A program made the translations under genes and the position numbers. This document shows, piece after piece, positions 17,579-26,722 of a stretch of DNA of 64,000 bases. The stretch is from Allomuricauda sp. CP2A (GTDB lineage: Bacteria > Bacteroidota > Bacteroidia > Flavobacteriales > Flavobacteriaceae). Where the stretch lies: contig NZ_LXTT01000045.1 of assembly GCF_001683915.1 (NCBI RefSeq), forward strand, positions 50,737 to 114,736, given 5' to 3'. Below the pieces are notes generated by a model, which saw only the letters and a list, made by a program, of their open reading frames with translations, made no database searches and was not told where the DNA came from. Each line of letters starts with the position of its first letter. The stretch's first letter is position 1.

Positions 17579-17938
17579 ATGGGAAAACATAACGAATTTG
17601 GTAGGCAAGGGGAGCAGCTTGCTGTGGATTTTTTAGTAAAGCAAGGGTATGAAATATGTACCCGTAATTTCCGCTATCGAAAGGCTGAAATAGACATCAT
17701 TGCACGACAGGGTGAAATCCTTGCCATTGTTGAGGTAAAGTCAAGAAATACTGGGTTTCTTGAGGAAATGTCGACCACTATCAACCCCAAAAAAAGACAA
17801 CTTTTGGTCCTGGCAGCCGATCAGTATGTCCAAGAAATGGATTTGGATGTTGAGGTTCGGTTTGACATAATCACCGTCATCAAAAAGGGAACGAATTTTG
17901 AAATTGACCATCTGGAAAATGCTTTTTATTTTTTCTAA
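17579..17938 (+). CDS. YraN family protein (UPF0102)
   Basis: A 119-residue protein with the YraN/UPF0102 endonuclease-like fold. N-terminal GRQGEQLAVDFLVKQGYEI is followed by FRYRKAEIDIIARQGEILAIVEVKSR. The EIDII...VEVKSR spacing matches the D-ExK core of restriction-endonuclease-like proteins. The cellular role of YraN is not settled. It lies divergently from the DUF1800 gene and just upstream of the ACT-like gene. Confidence 0.93.
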   Translation: MGKHNEFGRQGEQLAVDFLVKQGYEICTRNFRYRKAEIDIIARQGEILAIVEVKSRNTGFLEEMSTTINPKKRQLLVLAADQYVQEMDLDVEVRFDIITVIKKGTNFEIDHLENAFYFF

Positions 17939-17945
17939 CCATTTG

Positions 17946-17973
17946 TTTGTTTTGTAACAATATGTTATTTTTG
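17946..17973 (+). promoter_or_regulatory. Bacteroidota-type promoter for the ACT-like gene
   Basis: A TTTG at 17946-17949 and a TATTTTTG (TANNTTTG consensus) at 17966-17973 are separated by 16 nt. They lie 23 nt before the ATG at 17996. This fits the -33/-7 promoter of the flavobacterial housekeeping sigma factor. Confidence 0.6.
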
Positions 17974-17995
17974 TGCCAAATCAAACCAAACAATA

Positions 17996-18655
17996 ATGAA
18001 AACAATTTCTGCAGTAGTTGAGCATTACATTAAAAAGAAGCCATTTTTGCAAACTGCTCTTGCCCAAGGAATTATTAACCTTACCTCATTATCTAGACAA
18101 ATAAAGCCCGAAATTGCCGATGCATTGGGCAAAGACGTGAAAGACGGGGCCATTGTTATGGCACTCAAACGACTTTCGGACGATTTGGAATTCAGGGCCA
18201 CCCACAGAATTGTAAAGGTGCTCAAGAATATTGGGGAAATCACGGTACGTTCCAACTTAACGGATTATACCTTTTTGGCCTCAGATACCATTTTACAGCA
18301 ACAAGCCCGTTTGTTGGAAGAGGTCAATGAAAATCAGGATGTGTTTTACACCTCTTCCCGTGGGGTGAACGAAATCAATATTGTGATCAGCAATATTATG
18401 GACAGTGTGGTGGAAAAATACTTCAAACACGAACGCTGCACCCAAAAAGCCGAAGGGTTGTCTTCCATAACCGTGAAATTGCCAGCGGAAAATGTATCGG
18501 TTCCGGGGATTTACTACTTTATTTTCCAACGATTGGCCTGGGAAGGCATTGTGCTTTACGAAGTAATTTCAACAACCAACGAGTTTACCATTTTGGTGAA
18601 CGAGGAACAGGTGGACATTGCCTTTAAGACGATCAAGGACCTTAAATTGTTGTAG
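17996..18655 (+). CDS. ACT-like domain-containing putative regulator
   Basis: A 219-residue cytosolic protein. The N-terminal about 80 residues look like a helical HTH-type segment (LSRQIKPEIADALGKDVKDGAIVMALKRL). The C-terminal part is built like two tandem ACT-type units (ISNIMDSVVEKYF and VPGIYYFIFQRLAWEGIVLYEVISTTNEFTILV). Proteins of this layout are grouped with predicted amino-acid-metabolism regulators and are often mislabelled aspartate kinase, but no kinase domain is present here. The ligand and target are unknown. Confidence 0.75.
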   Translation: MKTISAVVEHYIKKKPFLQTALAQGIINLTSLSRQIKPEIADALGKDVKDGAIVMALKRLSDDLEFRATHRIVKVLKNIGEITVRSNLTDYTFLASDTILQQQARLLEEVNENQDVFYTSSRGVNEINIVISNIMDSVVEKYFKHERCTQKAEGLSSITVKLPAENVSVPGIYYFIFQRLAWEGIVLYEVISTTNEFTILVNEEQVDIAFKTIKDLKLL

Positions 18656-18728
18656 TACTCCCTTCTTTCGCAGTGTCTTAAACTAAAATGGCAATAAAAC
18701 CGTTTTAGAAAAAGACACTTTTGGAAGA

Positions 18729-20711
18729 ATGACCAAAAAAAGAATCTTTTTCGGATTGTTGGCCCTTTTGGTGCTCTATCTGTGCTACTTGGCCTACATT
18801 TTTATTCTTTCCCCAAAAACCAACCTGCAATCCATTTACCTTATCCCTAAGGATGCTGTTTTTGTGGTGGAATCTGAACAACCGGTGGAAAGCTGGAAAA
18901 AGATCAGTGAAAGTGAGGCCTGGCACCATCTTCAGAAAAACGAGTATTTTGCTGAACTGACCGAGAATATCCAAAAGGTGGATACGGTGTTCCAAAACAA
19001 CCATAACCTGTTTGAGTTTTTTGATGGACGCTCCCTTTTTATCTCCGTCCATATGATCTCCCAGAAGGATTACGGGATTTTTTATGTGCTTGACCTCAAA
19101 CGCATTGCCAAGCTGCAATTGCTCAAAAGCTATCTCAATACCCTGCTCAATGAAGATTATGTCCTGAGCAAACGTACCTACCACGACCATGAAATTTTGG
19201 AGGTACATGATCGCAAAAGCAAGGAGACCATGCACATGGCCTTCATAAAGAATCAACTGGTGGCCTCCTATACCCATACCTTGGTGGAAGCTTCCATAGA
19301 TCAGTATCTGGAACCTGTTTTGGGGCGGAACCTCAATTTTATTGAAATCAACCAAAAGGTGGGACACGAAGATCTGTTCCGAATGTATGTGCAGTACAAT
19401 TATGTTGATGATTACATAAAACGATTCACGGACCAGCCTTCAGATTGGGTGAAACGGGCAAGTGAAAACTTCCTTTTCTCGGGTTTTTATTTTGATTTGG
19501 ACAAGAACAGCACCTTGGTCGCCAATGGCTTCACCAATATTGGTTCCGTCAATGAAAACTATTTGGAGGCCCTTCAAAAATCAGGAACGGCAGAGCGAAC
19601 CATTCCCCAAATAGCCCCCAAACGTACCGCACTTTATATCAGTTATGGGTTTGATAGTTTTTCCGAATTCTACAAAAATTTTGAAATGGTCCAGCAAAAT
19701 GACCCCAAACAATTTGAAAGTTATCAAGCTGGTATTGAAAAGGTAGAAAAATTTCTGAAAATAGATGTGAAGGAAAACTTTGTCAGTTGGATCGGGGATG
19801 AAATTGCCCTGTTGCAGATTCAATCCCATATTTCCAAAGGAAAAAATGATATGGCCCTGGTCTTGAAGGCCAACGATTCAGAAAAAGCCCAAACCAATTT
19901 GGATTTTGTGCTGGGCCAAATCAGGAAAAAGACCCCCGTAAAGTTCAAGGCGGTCAACTATAAGGAACATGAAATCAATTTTCTGTCCATAAAAGGATTT
20001 TTCAAAGTTTTATTGGGGAATCGATTTGAGGAATTTGATAAGCCCTATTTCACCCAAATTCAGGATTATGTCATTTTCAGTGACAACCCCAATACCCTTA
20101 AGACCATTATTGATGATTTGGTAGCAGGGGAGACCCTGTCCACTTCCGAAGAATTCAGAAAATTCAATGACCGTTTTGAATCCGAGTCAGCCGTATTTGT
20201 TTACAGCAATATTCCCGTGTTGTACGATAATATGTATGCTTTGGCCGATGCTGCCACTAAACAAAAAATGCGAAAGAACAAGGATTTTATCATCTGCTTT
20301 CCCCAAGTAGGATTTCAACTCACCCCCGAGGATAATTTGTTTGAAAGCCGGTTGGTCGTCAACTATCAAAATGTGGAGGAGGTAAAAAAGAACGCCCAAT
20401 TTGAGGAAAAGGATCAAATCCGAAATCCCAATACCCAAAATCCCAATTCAACTGAGATTACGGATGCCGTTTTTGATTTGAAACCCATGTATCCCACAGA
20501 TCTAAATGCAAAATCATTCCGTAGAAACTATGCCAACGGTTCGCTACGATTTGAAGTGGATTTGAAAGACGGCCTAAAACACGGCCGCTATACGGAATAC
20601 TATCCGGATGGCACCGAAAAAATCACGGGCCGTTTCCGAAATGATGAGCAAGTGGGTACGTGGCGGTATTACAATCTCGAAGGGAAAATGGTCCTCAAAA
20701 AACGATTTTAG
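18729..20711 (+). CDS. DUF3352-like membrane-anchored protein with MORN-type C-terminus
   Basis: A 660-residue protein. One N-terminal membrane segment (residues about 6-27) is followed by a large extracytoplasmic region that resembles the DUF3352 type seen in Bacteroidota. The last 70 residues contain MORN_2-like repeats (YANGSLRFEVDLKDG, HGRYTEYYPDG, GRFRNDEQVGTWRYYN). It is predicted to be an inner-membrane-anchored periplasmic protein of unknown role. Its stop overlaps the stop of the convergent VOC gene by 4 nt. Confidence 0.75.
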   Translation: MTKKRIFFGLLALLVLYLCYLAYIFILSPKTNLQSIYLIPKDAVFVVESEQPVESWKKISESEAWHHLQKNEYFAELTENIQKVDTVFQNNHNLFEFFDGRSLFISVHMISQKDYGIFYVLDLKRIAKLQLLKSYLNTLLNEDYVLSKRTYHDHEILEVHDRKSKETMHMAFIKNQLVASYTHTLVEASIDQYLEPVLGRNLNFIEINQKVGHEDLFRMYVQYNYVDDYIKRFTDQPSDWVKRASENFLFSGFYFDLDKNSTLVANGFTNIGSVNENYLEALQKSGTAERTIPQIAPKRTALYISYGFDSFSEFYKNFEMVQQNDPKQFESYQAGIEKVEKFLKIDVKENFVSWIGDEIALLQIQSHISKGKNDMALVLKANDSEKAQTNLDFVLGQIRKKTPVKFKAVNYKEHEINFLSIKGFFKVLLGNRFEEFDKPYFTQIQDYVIFSDNPNTLKTIIDDLVAGETLSTSEEFRKFNDRFESESAVFVYSNIPVLYDNMYALADAATKQKMRKNKDFIICFPQVGFQLTPEDNLFESRLVVNYQNVEEVKKNAQFEEKDQIRNPNTQNPNSTEITDAVFDLKPMYPTDLNAKSFRRNYANGSLRFEVDLKDGLKHGRYTEYYPDGTEKITGRFRNDEQVGTWRYYNLEGKMVLKKRF

Positions 20712-21211
20712 CTTTTTTTCAATTCACCCAAAAGGTCGTTTAGATCAAGAGATTTCGTGTACATGTCCAACGAACCATCCTCCTTTTTGGGCCAATTTTC
20801 TTGAGGTCTGTCCCAATAAAGTTCCACACCGTTTTCGTCTGGGTCGTTGAGGTACAGTGCCTCAGAAACACCATGATCGGCAGCCCCGGTGAGGGAATAT
20901 TTTGCTTCCATCAACCGATTGAGAATACTGGCCAGATCCTTTCGGGTGGGGTACACAATGGCCGTATGGAAAAGTCCGGCAGAACGTTGCGGGGCCGGAG
21001 GGGCATCTTTACTGTACCAGGTGTTCAATCCAATATGGTGGTGGTAACCACCCGCCGAAATGAAGGCCGCTTGGTCGCCATAAGTTTGGGTGACCTCAAA
21101 TCCCAGTAGACCGCAATAAAAATCCAAGGCACGTTGTAGATTAGCGACTTTCAGGTGCACATGGCCAATTTTGGTCTGCGAAGGGATGGTATATTCAGGA
21201 GTTTTGTCCAT
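20708..21211 (-). CDS. VOC family protein (glyoxalase/dioxygenase-like)
   Basis: About 167 residues from the ATG at 21211 (MDKTPEYTIPSQ). The single vicinal-oxygen-chelate domain has IGHVHLKVANLQRALDFYCGLLGFEV as the first beta-alpha-beta unit and GVSEALYLNDPDENGVELYWDRP as the second, with conserved His and Glu metal ligands. It resembles catechol-dioxygenase-type ring-cleavage proteins, but the substrate is unknown. A longer upstream start would add a basic peptide not seen in the family. Confidence 0.9.
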   Translation of the reverse strand: MDKTPEYTIPSQTKIGHVHLKVANLQRALDFYCGLLGFEVTQTYGDQAAFISAGGYHHHIGLNTWYSKDAPPAPQRSAGLFHTAIVYPTRKDLASILNRLMEAKYSLTGAADHGVSEALYLNDPDENGVELYWDRPQENWPKKEDGSLDMYTKSLDLNDLLGELKKS

Positions 21212-21299
21212 GGTTTGAAGATTAAAATACAAAGGTAGCCATTGGAACCGTTTCAAGAACAATTGTTAACTTGGGGCAATTTTTAAGTCAACCCTCAAC

Positions 21300-22454
21300 A
21301 TGAAACCATCATTTCCACTTTGTGCGCTTCTTTTTTTGGGCATCCTAAACACCGTATCTGCCCAAGACATTTATTTTCCTGAGCGCAATGAAACTTGGAA
21401 GGTCGCTGGGAATAATCAATTTAAACATGATGCAAAGCAATTGGCCGAAGCAGTGGATTTTGCCCATGCCAATGAATATTCCGGTTCCAGAGATCTTCGG
21501 GTTGCCATTTTGGAAGGATTCAAACAAGAGCCATTTCATAAGATTTTGGGACCCACCAAAAAAAGGGGAGGCCCTGCGGGCATGATTTTGAAAAACGGTC
21601 ATGTGATGGCCTCTTGGGGCGACACCAAACGGGTAGACATGACCTTTAGCGTCACTAAAAGTTTTCTCTCCACCGTGGCGGGATTGGCGGAAGATCAAGG
21701 GTTGATTGTGGACACCAAGGACAAAGTCGGGGACTATATTTGGGACGGCACTTTTGATGGGGAACACAACGCCAAGATCACTTGGGAGCATCTGTTGCAA
21801 CAGAATTCCGATTGGTCCGGTGAACTTTGGGGTGGTAAGGATTGGGCGGACCGTCCGCCAAGTGAAGGGGGTTTGGACGATTGGAAATTCCGAAAACTTA
21901 ACGAACCCGGAACAGTGATGGAGTACAACGATGTGCGTGTGAACGTGCTGGCTTATGCACTCACTCATGTGTGGCGAAAACCTGTTCCACTGGTGCTGAA
22001 AGAACAACTGATGGACAAGATCGGGGCCACCACTACTTGGCGTTGGTTTGGCTACGAAGACGCTTGGACGGTAATCGATGGAATACAAATGAAATCGGTA
22101 ACAGGTGGTGGTCACTCGGGAGCAGGACTTTTCATTTCCACGGAGGATATGGCCCGTTTTGGAATGCTGTTTTTGAACAATGGACAATGGGATGGCCAAC
22201 GGTTGATCAGTGCCGACTGGATCAAAAAGGCCACTGCACCTTCGGTGCCCAATATGAACTATGGCTATATGTGGTGGTTGAACGAAAAAGGGCCCCGACA
22301 TTGGGAAGGGGTGCCCAAGCATGTGTTCTATGCCGCAGGTTTTGGGGGCAACTTTATAGTTGTCGACCAAAAAAATGGATTGCTCATCGTGACCCGCTGG
22401 CTGGAACCTTCACAAATTGGGGAGTTTGTGAAGCAGGTGTATGAGGCTTTTTAA
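21300..22454 (+). CDS. serine hydrolase (beta-lactamase class C-like)
   Basis: A 384-residue exported enzyme with a signal peptide ending near VSAQ. The SxxK nucleophile lies in MTFSVTKSFLSTVAGL, the second motif in MEYNDVRVN, and a late GFGGN segment stands in for the KTG box. The fold is that of penicillin-binding-like esterases such as 6-aminohexanoate-dimer hydrolase and EstB. It is probably an envelope esterase or peptidase; a true beta-lactamase is unlikely without a KTG motif. Confidence 0.9.
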   Translation: MKPSFPLCALLFLGILNTVSAQDIYFPERNETWKVAGNNQFKHDAKQLAEAVDFAHANEYSGSRDLRVAILEGFKQEPFHKILGPTKKRGGPAGMILKNGHVMASWGDTKRVDMTFSVTKSFLSTVAGLAEDQGLIVDTKDKVGDYIWDGTFDGEHNAKITWEHLLQQNSDWSGELWGGKDWADRPPSEGGLDDWKFRKLNEPGTVMEYNDVRVNVLAYALTHVWRKPVPLVLKEQLMDKIGATTTWRWFGYEDAWTVIDGIQMKSVTGGGHSGAGLFISTEDMARFGMLFLNNGQWDGQRLISADWIKKATAPSVPNMNYGYMWWLNEKGPRHWEGVPKHVFYAAGFGGNFIVVDQKNGLLIVTRWLEPSQIGEFVKQVYEAF

Positions 22455-22595
22455 TTACGACTGTCATTCCTTGCTTTTAGCTACTGTTTTATATCGAAAA
22501 CAGGTCAGACTTTTTAAAAAATTCTTTTCATTTCTTTACATCATTTACTGGAAGGTTGACCCAAAAGGTCTTTACTTTATTGGTGTCATGATGTT

Positions 22596-22952
22596 CTATT
22601 TAATTTTTGTCACATAAGATTTCATTTCCTTGATTTTCGGATTTTTAAACCCACTTAATGTATACACATCGCAAAAAGCAAATTTGGACGGTTTGCCATT
22701 TTGGTCAAGGGCTTCAATAATGCCATTTACGGCAGCCGTGTTTCCATGGGTGATGATTTCGTCCAGTTCAAGGCCAGACTCAGATTGGACCATGGACTCA
22801 ATTTCTTTTTTGAATGCTTCCAAACCATTAATGGTTTTATCACCAAACATGGTCCATTTAATGTCTTCTGTTACATTTTCCAGAATAAATGAAATATCTC
22901 CTTGAGCGAAAGCCTCATTGAATTTCTTTAAAAATTTCCCTTTTTCTGTCAT
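22596..22952 (-). CDS. SnoaL/NTF2-like domain protein
   Basis: A 118-residue protein from the ATG at 22952 (MTEKGKFLKKFNEAF). The cone-like SnoaL fold is suggested by the FAQGDISFILENVTEDIKWTMFG start, GLEAFKKEIE, HGNTAAVNGIIEALD and the terminal strand. Members are small enzymes or binding proteins with varied substrates. The gene stands alone. Confidence 0.85.
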   Translation of the reverse strand: MTEKGKFLKKFNEAFAQGDISFILENVTEDIKWTMFGDKTINGLEAFKKEIESMVQSESGLELDEIITHGNTAAVNGIIEALDQNGKPSKFAFCDVYTLSGFKNPKIKEMKSYVTKIK

Positions 22953-23087
22953 GGGAATCAATTATTTACGGTTGTTCAAATATACAGGAGACAAAAAATT
23001 GTGCGCATGTGCAATAACGACAATCCCACGGGTCGATTGCGACACATTTTTATTTAAAACCGAACGAAGTAAGTGTGAGAAATCAAT

Positions 23088-26000
23088 TTATTGGGACGGT
23101 GCCAATTCATAGGAAAAGGGTTCCAACACCTTCAACGCCTTGTCCACACTGGTAATTCGGTCAAACGTCAACAGCAACCGTAACCCGCTCCGGGTCTGTT
23201 TTTCCTTGAGCCTGACCTTTTGGGGGTGGCTCTGTACATATTGCAGCACTTGGGTAAACACAGGGCTTTGGTAAAAGGTGGACTGTTGGTCGGCAATAAA
23301 GTATCCGATGAACTTCCCTTTTTTCAAGATCACTTTTTCCAAGCCAATATGCGTCGCAATCCATTTGATCCGAACAGAATTGAGCAAATCCACCGCTTGG
23401 GTGGGCAGTTCGCCAAAACGGTCGACCAGTTCGGCCTCGAATTTTTGTAAGCCTTCCTCATCCTTCACCTCATTGAGTTGGGTGTAGAGGTTCAACCGCT
23501 CCGTGATATTGTTAATGTAATCGTCAGGGAAGAGCAATTCAAAATCGGTGTCCAGTTGCATTTCCTTCACATACACTTTTTCCTTGTGGCCCTCCACTTC
23601 TTCGTACAGTTCCTTGAACTCATTTTCCTTGAGCTCCTCAATGGCTTCTGCTAGTATTTTTTGGTAGGTCTCAAACCCGATCTCGTTGATGAACCCGCTC
23701 TGTTCCCCGCCCAAAAGATCACCGGCACCACGGATTTCAAGATCCTTCATGGCAATGCTGAAGCCACTCCCCAAATCGGTAAATTGTTCCAAGGCTTCGA
23801 TACGTTTTCGGGCATCCGGGGTCATCACTTCGTAGGGCGGGGTAATGAAATAGCAAAAGGCCTTTTTGTTGCTCCGACCTACACGACCGCGCATCTGGTG
23901 CAGGTCGCTCAATCCAAAATTATTGGCATTATGGATGAAAATGGTGTTCGCATTGGTCACGTCAAGCCCACTTTCCACGATGGTGGTGGAGACCAGTACA
24001 TCAAACTCCCCGTTCATAAAGGCGAGCATGAGCTGTTCCAGTTTTTTGCCCTCCATTTGCCCGTGACCGATTCCGATCTTGGCATCGGGGACCAGACGTT
24101 GGAGCATTCCGGCCACTTCCTTGATGTTCTCAATACGGTTATGGATGAAGAATATTTGGCCTCCCCGTTGGATCTCATAGGAAATGGCATCGCGGATGAT
24201 TTCTTCATTAAAACCAATCACCTGGCTCTCGATGGGGTAGCGATTGGGTGGTGGGGTGTTGATCACGGAAAGGTCGCGGGCCGCCATCAAACTGAATTGG
24301 AGTGTTCTCGGAATAGGAGTGGCGGTCAAGGTGAGCACATCCACATTTTCCTTGATGGAGCGTAGCTTCTCCTTTACTGAAACCCCAAATTTTTGCTCTT
24401 CGTCCACAATGAGCAACCCCAAATCCTTGAACTTTACATTTTTGTTGACCAATTGATGGGTGCCGATGATGATATCGACCTTTCCATTGGCCAAATTTTC
24501 CAAGGTCTCCCTTTTTTCCTTGGCCGTTCTGAAACGATTGAGATAATCAACCGTTACCGGCATATCCTTGAGACGTTCCGAAAAAGTACGGTGGTGCTGA
24601 AAGGCCAGAATGGTGGTCGGCACCAGAATGGCCACCTGTTTGCCATTGTCCACCGCCTTGAAAGCGGCGCGGATGGCCACCTCGGTCTTTCCAAAGCCAA
24701 CATCACCGCAGATGAGCCGGTCCATGGGGCGTTCGCTCTCCATGTCCCTTTTCACATCCTGAGTGCTTTTTTCCTGATCGGGCGTGTCCTCGTAGAGAAA
24801 AGAGGCTTCCAGTTCATACTGTAAATAACTGTCGGGTGCATATTGGAATCCCTTTTCCAACCGTCGTTTTGCATAAACTTGGATGAGGTCGAAAGCGATT
24901 TTCTTGACACGGCTTTTGGTCTTTTGTTTCAGGTTTTTCCAAGCTGCCGAACCCAGTTTGTAGATCTTGGGAGGGGCACTGTCCTTGCCGTTGTACTTGG
25001 AGATTTTGTGGAGCGAGTGGATGCTGACATACAAAATATCCCGGTCCCCATAAATCAATTTGATGGCCTCCTGTTGCTTCCCTTCCACATCTATTTTTTG
25101 AAGCCCTCCAAACTTTCCGATGCCATGGTCGATATGGGTCACGTAGTCCCCAATTTCCAGTTTGTTGAGTTCCTTGAGGGTGATCGCCTGTTTTTTGGCA
25201 TAGCCATTTTTTAGATGGAACTTGTGGTATCGCTCAAAGATTTGATGGTCCGTGTAGCAGGCCAATTTCAGGTCCAGGTCGATGAAACCTTGAAAGAGTG
25301 GAAAAACCACAGTTTGATAATGGACAGTTTGGTCCACTTCCTCAAAAATATCGTGGAAACGTTTGGCCTGTTGTTCCGTGGAACAGAAAATATAATTAGT
25401 GAACCCTGCATCCCGATTCTCGTTCAGGTTTTCAATGAGCAGGTCAAACTTTTTGTTGAAAGCGGGTTGCGGTTTGGTGTTAAATTGAATAATGTCACTT
25501 CGACTCCGCTCAGTGACCATATTACTTGAATTTTGGGGGCTGAGCGGAGCCGAAGCTGCAATCTCCACACATAAAAAATCCTCCAACTGCTCTTTCAATA
25601 AAGCGGAATCCACAAAGAGTTCCTTGGGCTCGGCATGCTTGATTTCCTTGCTGAGCTTGGTAAAACTTTCTTCAGCCTTGGAAAAGAACGAATCAATACG
25701 GTCATAGATCAAGGCCGGATTTTTGGCAAAGACCACCGTTTTGGGCGAAATGTATTTCAGAAAACTTTCCCGACTTTCCTGCAAGAACTTATTCTCCACA
25801 TTGGGGATAATGGTGATCTTCTTCACCTTGTCCGTGGAAAGTTGGGTTTCCACATCAAATGTTCGAATACTGTTCACTTCGTCCCCAAAAAACTCGATGC
25901 GATAGGGTTCGTCATGCGAAAAAGAGAAAACATCCACAATACCACCCCGCACCGAAAATTCCCCAGGTTCGGTGACAAAATCCACCCGTTTGAACTGGTA

Positions 26001-26495
26001 TTCAAAAAGGACTTCGTTCAAAAAATCCAATGAAAGGGTATCCTCCAGTTTTATTTTGAGCGTGTTCTTGTCGAGTTCCTTTCGGGTGACCACCTTTTCA
26101 AAAAGCGCATCGGGGTAGGTGACAATGACCGCTGGCTTTTTCCTTGAGTTGATGCGGTTCAACACCTCGGCACGCAACAGCACATTGGCATTGTCCGTTT
26201 CTTCGATTTGGTAGGGTCTTCGGTAACTTCCGGGATAGAAAAGCACATCGTTCTCGCCGATGAGCTGTTCCAAATCGTTCAGATGATAGGCTGCTTCCTC
26301 CTTATCGTTCAATATCAATAGAAAAGGGGCATCAGCCGACTTGAAAGCCTCTGAAACCACAAAGGAAAGGGAAGAACCGACCAGGCCTTTAAGATTGATT
26401 TTGGCATTGTCATTAGGCGATCGGGCAATAGCATCCCGCAGTTTCCCAAGTGGGGGAGACTGTGCAAAGAGCTGCAAAATGGACGATTGGGTCAA
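23088..26495 (-). CDS. mfd: transcription-repair coupling factor Mfd
   Basis: A 1135-residue Mfd that removes RNA polymerase stalled at DNA damage and recruits UvrA. The UvrB-like N-terminal part is followed by the CarD-type polymerase-interaction domain (IGDYVTHIDHGIGKFGG, near residue 470), then the helicase core with Walker A GDVGFGKTE (about 594), DEEQ (about 696) and SAT-like TATPIPRTL, and the C-terminal TRCF domain. The reading frame starts with TTG at 26495; no nearby ATG fits the family N-terminus. Residues about 314-333 come from a dispersed palindromic repeat. Confidence 0.97.
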   Translation of the reverse strand: MTQSSILQLFAQSPPLGKLRDAIARSPNDNAKINLKGLVGSSLSFVVSEAFKSADAPFLLILNDKEEAAYHLNDLEQLIGENDVLFYPGSYRRPYQIEETDNANVLLRAEVLNRINSRKKPAVIVTYPDALFEKVVTRKELDKNTLKIKLEDTLSLDFLNEVLFEYQFKRVDFVTEPGEFSVRGGIVDVFSFSHDEPYRIEFFGDEVNSIRTFDVETQLSTDKVKKITIIPNVENKFLQESRESFLKYISPKTVVFAKNPALIYDRIDSFFSKAEESFTKLSKEIKHAEPKELFVDSALLKEQLEDFLCVEIAASAPLSPQNSSNMVTERSRSDIIQFNTKPQPAFNKKFDLLIENLNENRDAGFTNYIFCSTEQQAKRFHDIFEEVDQTVHYQTVVFPLFQGFIDLDLKLACYTDHQIFERYHKFHLKNGYAKKQAITLKELNKLEIGDYVTHIDHGIGKFGGLQKIDVEGKQQEAIKLIYGDRDILYVSIHSLHKISKYNGKDSAPPKIYKLGSAAWKNLKQKTKSRVKKIAFDLIQVYAKRRLEKGFQYAPDSYLQYELEASFLYEDTPDQEKSTQDVKRDMESERPMDRLICGDVGFGKTEVAIRAAFKAVDNGKQVAILVPTTILAFQHHRTFSERLKDMPVTVDYLNRFRTAKEKRETLENLANGKVDIIIGTHQLVNKNVKFKDLGLLIVDEEQKFGVSVKEKLRSIKENVDVLTLTATPIPRTLQFSLMAARDLSVINTPPPNRYPIESQVIGFNEEIIRDAISYEIQRGGQIFFIHNRIENIKEVAGMLQRLVPDAKIGIGHGQMEGKKLEQLMLAFMNGEFDVLVSTTIVESGLDVTNANTIFIHNANNFGLSDLHQMRGRVGRSNKKAFCYFITPPYEVMTPDARKRIEALEQFTDLGSGFSIAMKDLEIRGAGDLLGGEQSGFINEIGFETYQKILAEAIEELKENEFKELYEEVEGHKEKVYVKEMQLDTDFELLFPDDYINNITERLNLYTQLNEVKDEEGLQKFEAELVDRFGELPTQAVDLLNSVRIKWIATHIGLEKVILKKGKFIGYFIADQQSTFYQSPVFTQVLQYVQSHPQKVRLKEKQTRSGLRLLLTFDRITSVDKALKVLEPFSYELAPSQ
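25498..25555. repeat. palindromic repeat inside mfd
   Basis: CTTCGACTCCGCTCAG at 25498-25513 and CTGAGCGGAGCCGAAG at 25540-25555 are inverted copies with one mismatch, separated by a 26-bp spacer. This is the flavobacterial TTCGACTCCGCTCAG-type repeat. It is in frame and is translated into a Ser/Arg-rich linker of Mfd. Confidence 0.8.
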
Positions 26496-26590
26496 TCCAA
26501 AAAATTTGTGGCAAATATAAAATGAAATGTTTTTAGGAAGAGCATTTTTTGAGTTTTCTCATTCCCTTTTTAATATTGATTTTATCAAAC

Positions 26591-26699
26591 GTCATTCCGT
26601 GCGATTGTTGAGCGAAGTCGAAACACGACACGGAATCCCATTATAAATGATTGAGATGCTGAAACACCCTGCCTGCAGCCGGCAGGAGTTCAGCATGAC
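26591..26699. repeat. long dispersed palindromic repeat, copy with inserts
   Basis: An outer GTCATTCCGTG...CACGGAATCCC palindrome with an inner TTGAGCGAAGTCGAAAC segment is followed by GAGATGCTGAAACA and AGTTCAGCATGAC arms. Between the last two arms is a 20-bp CCCTGCCTGCAGCCGGCAGG insert. It lies in the mfd-pdeM intergenic region. Compared with the copy at 27387-27447, this copy carries extra internal sequence at both hairpins. Confidence 0.85.
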
Positions 26700-26722
26700 T
26701 ATCAGATTTGAAACTGAGATAT

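Noticed and set aside
17996..18655. An aspartate kinase annotation
   Set aside because: No amino-acid kinase motifs are present; only ACT-like units. The true aspartate kinase is at 32131-33381.
21345..22370. A 341-codon minus-strand frame
   Set aside because: Fully antisense to the serine hydrolase, with no recognisable family or signal; a frame artefact.
21300..22454. A beta-lactamase resistance gene
   Set aside because: The KTG motif is absent and the second motif is of esterase type; it is better named a serine hydrolase.
23661..24365. A 234-codon plus-strand frame
   Set aside because: Antisense to mfd; no start signal and no family features.
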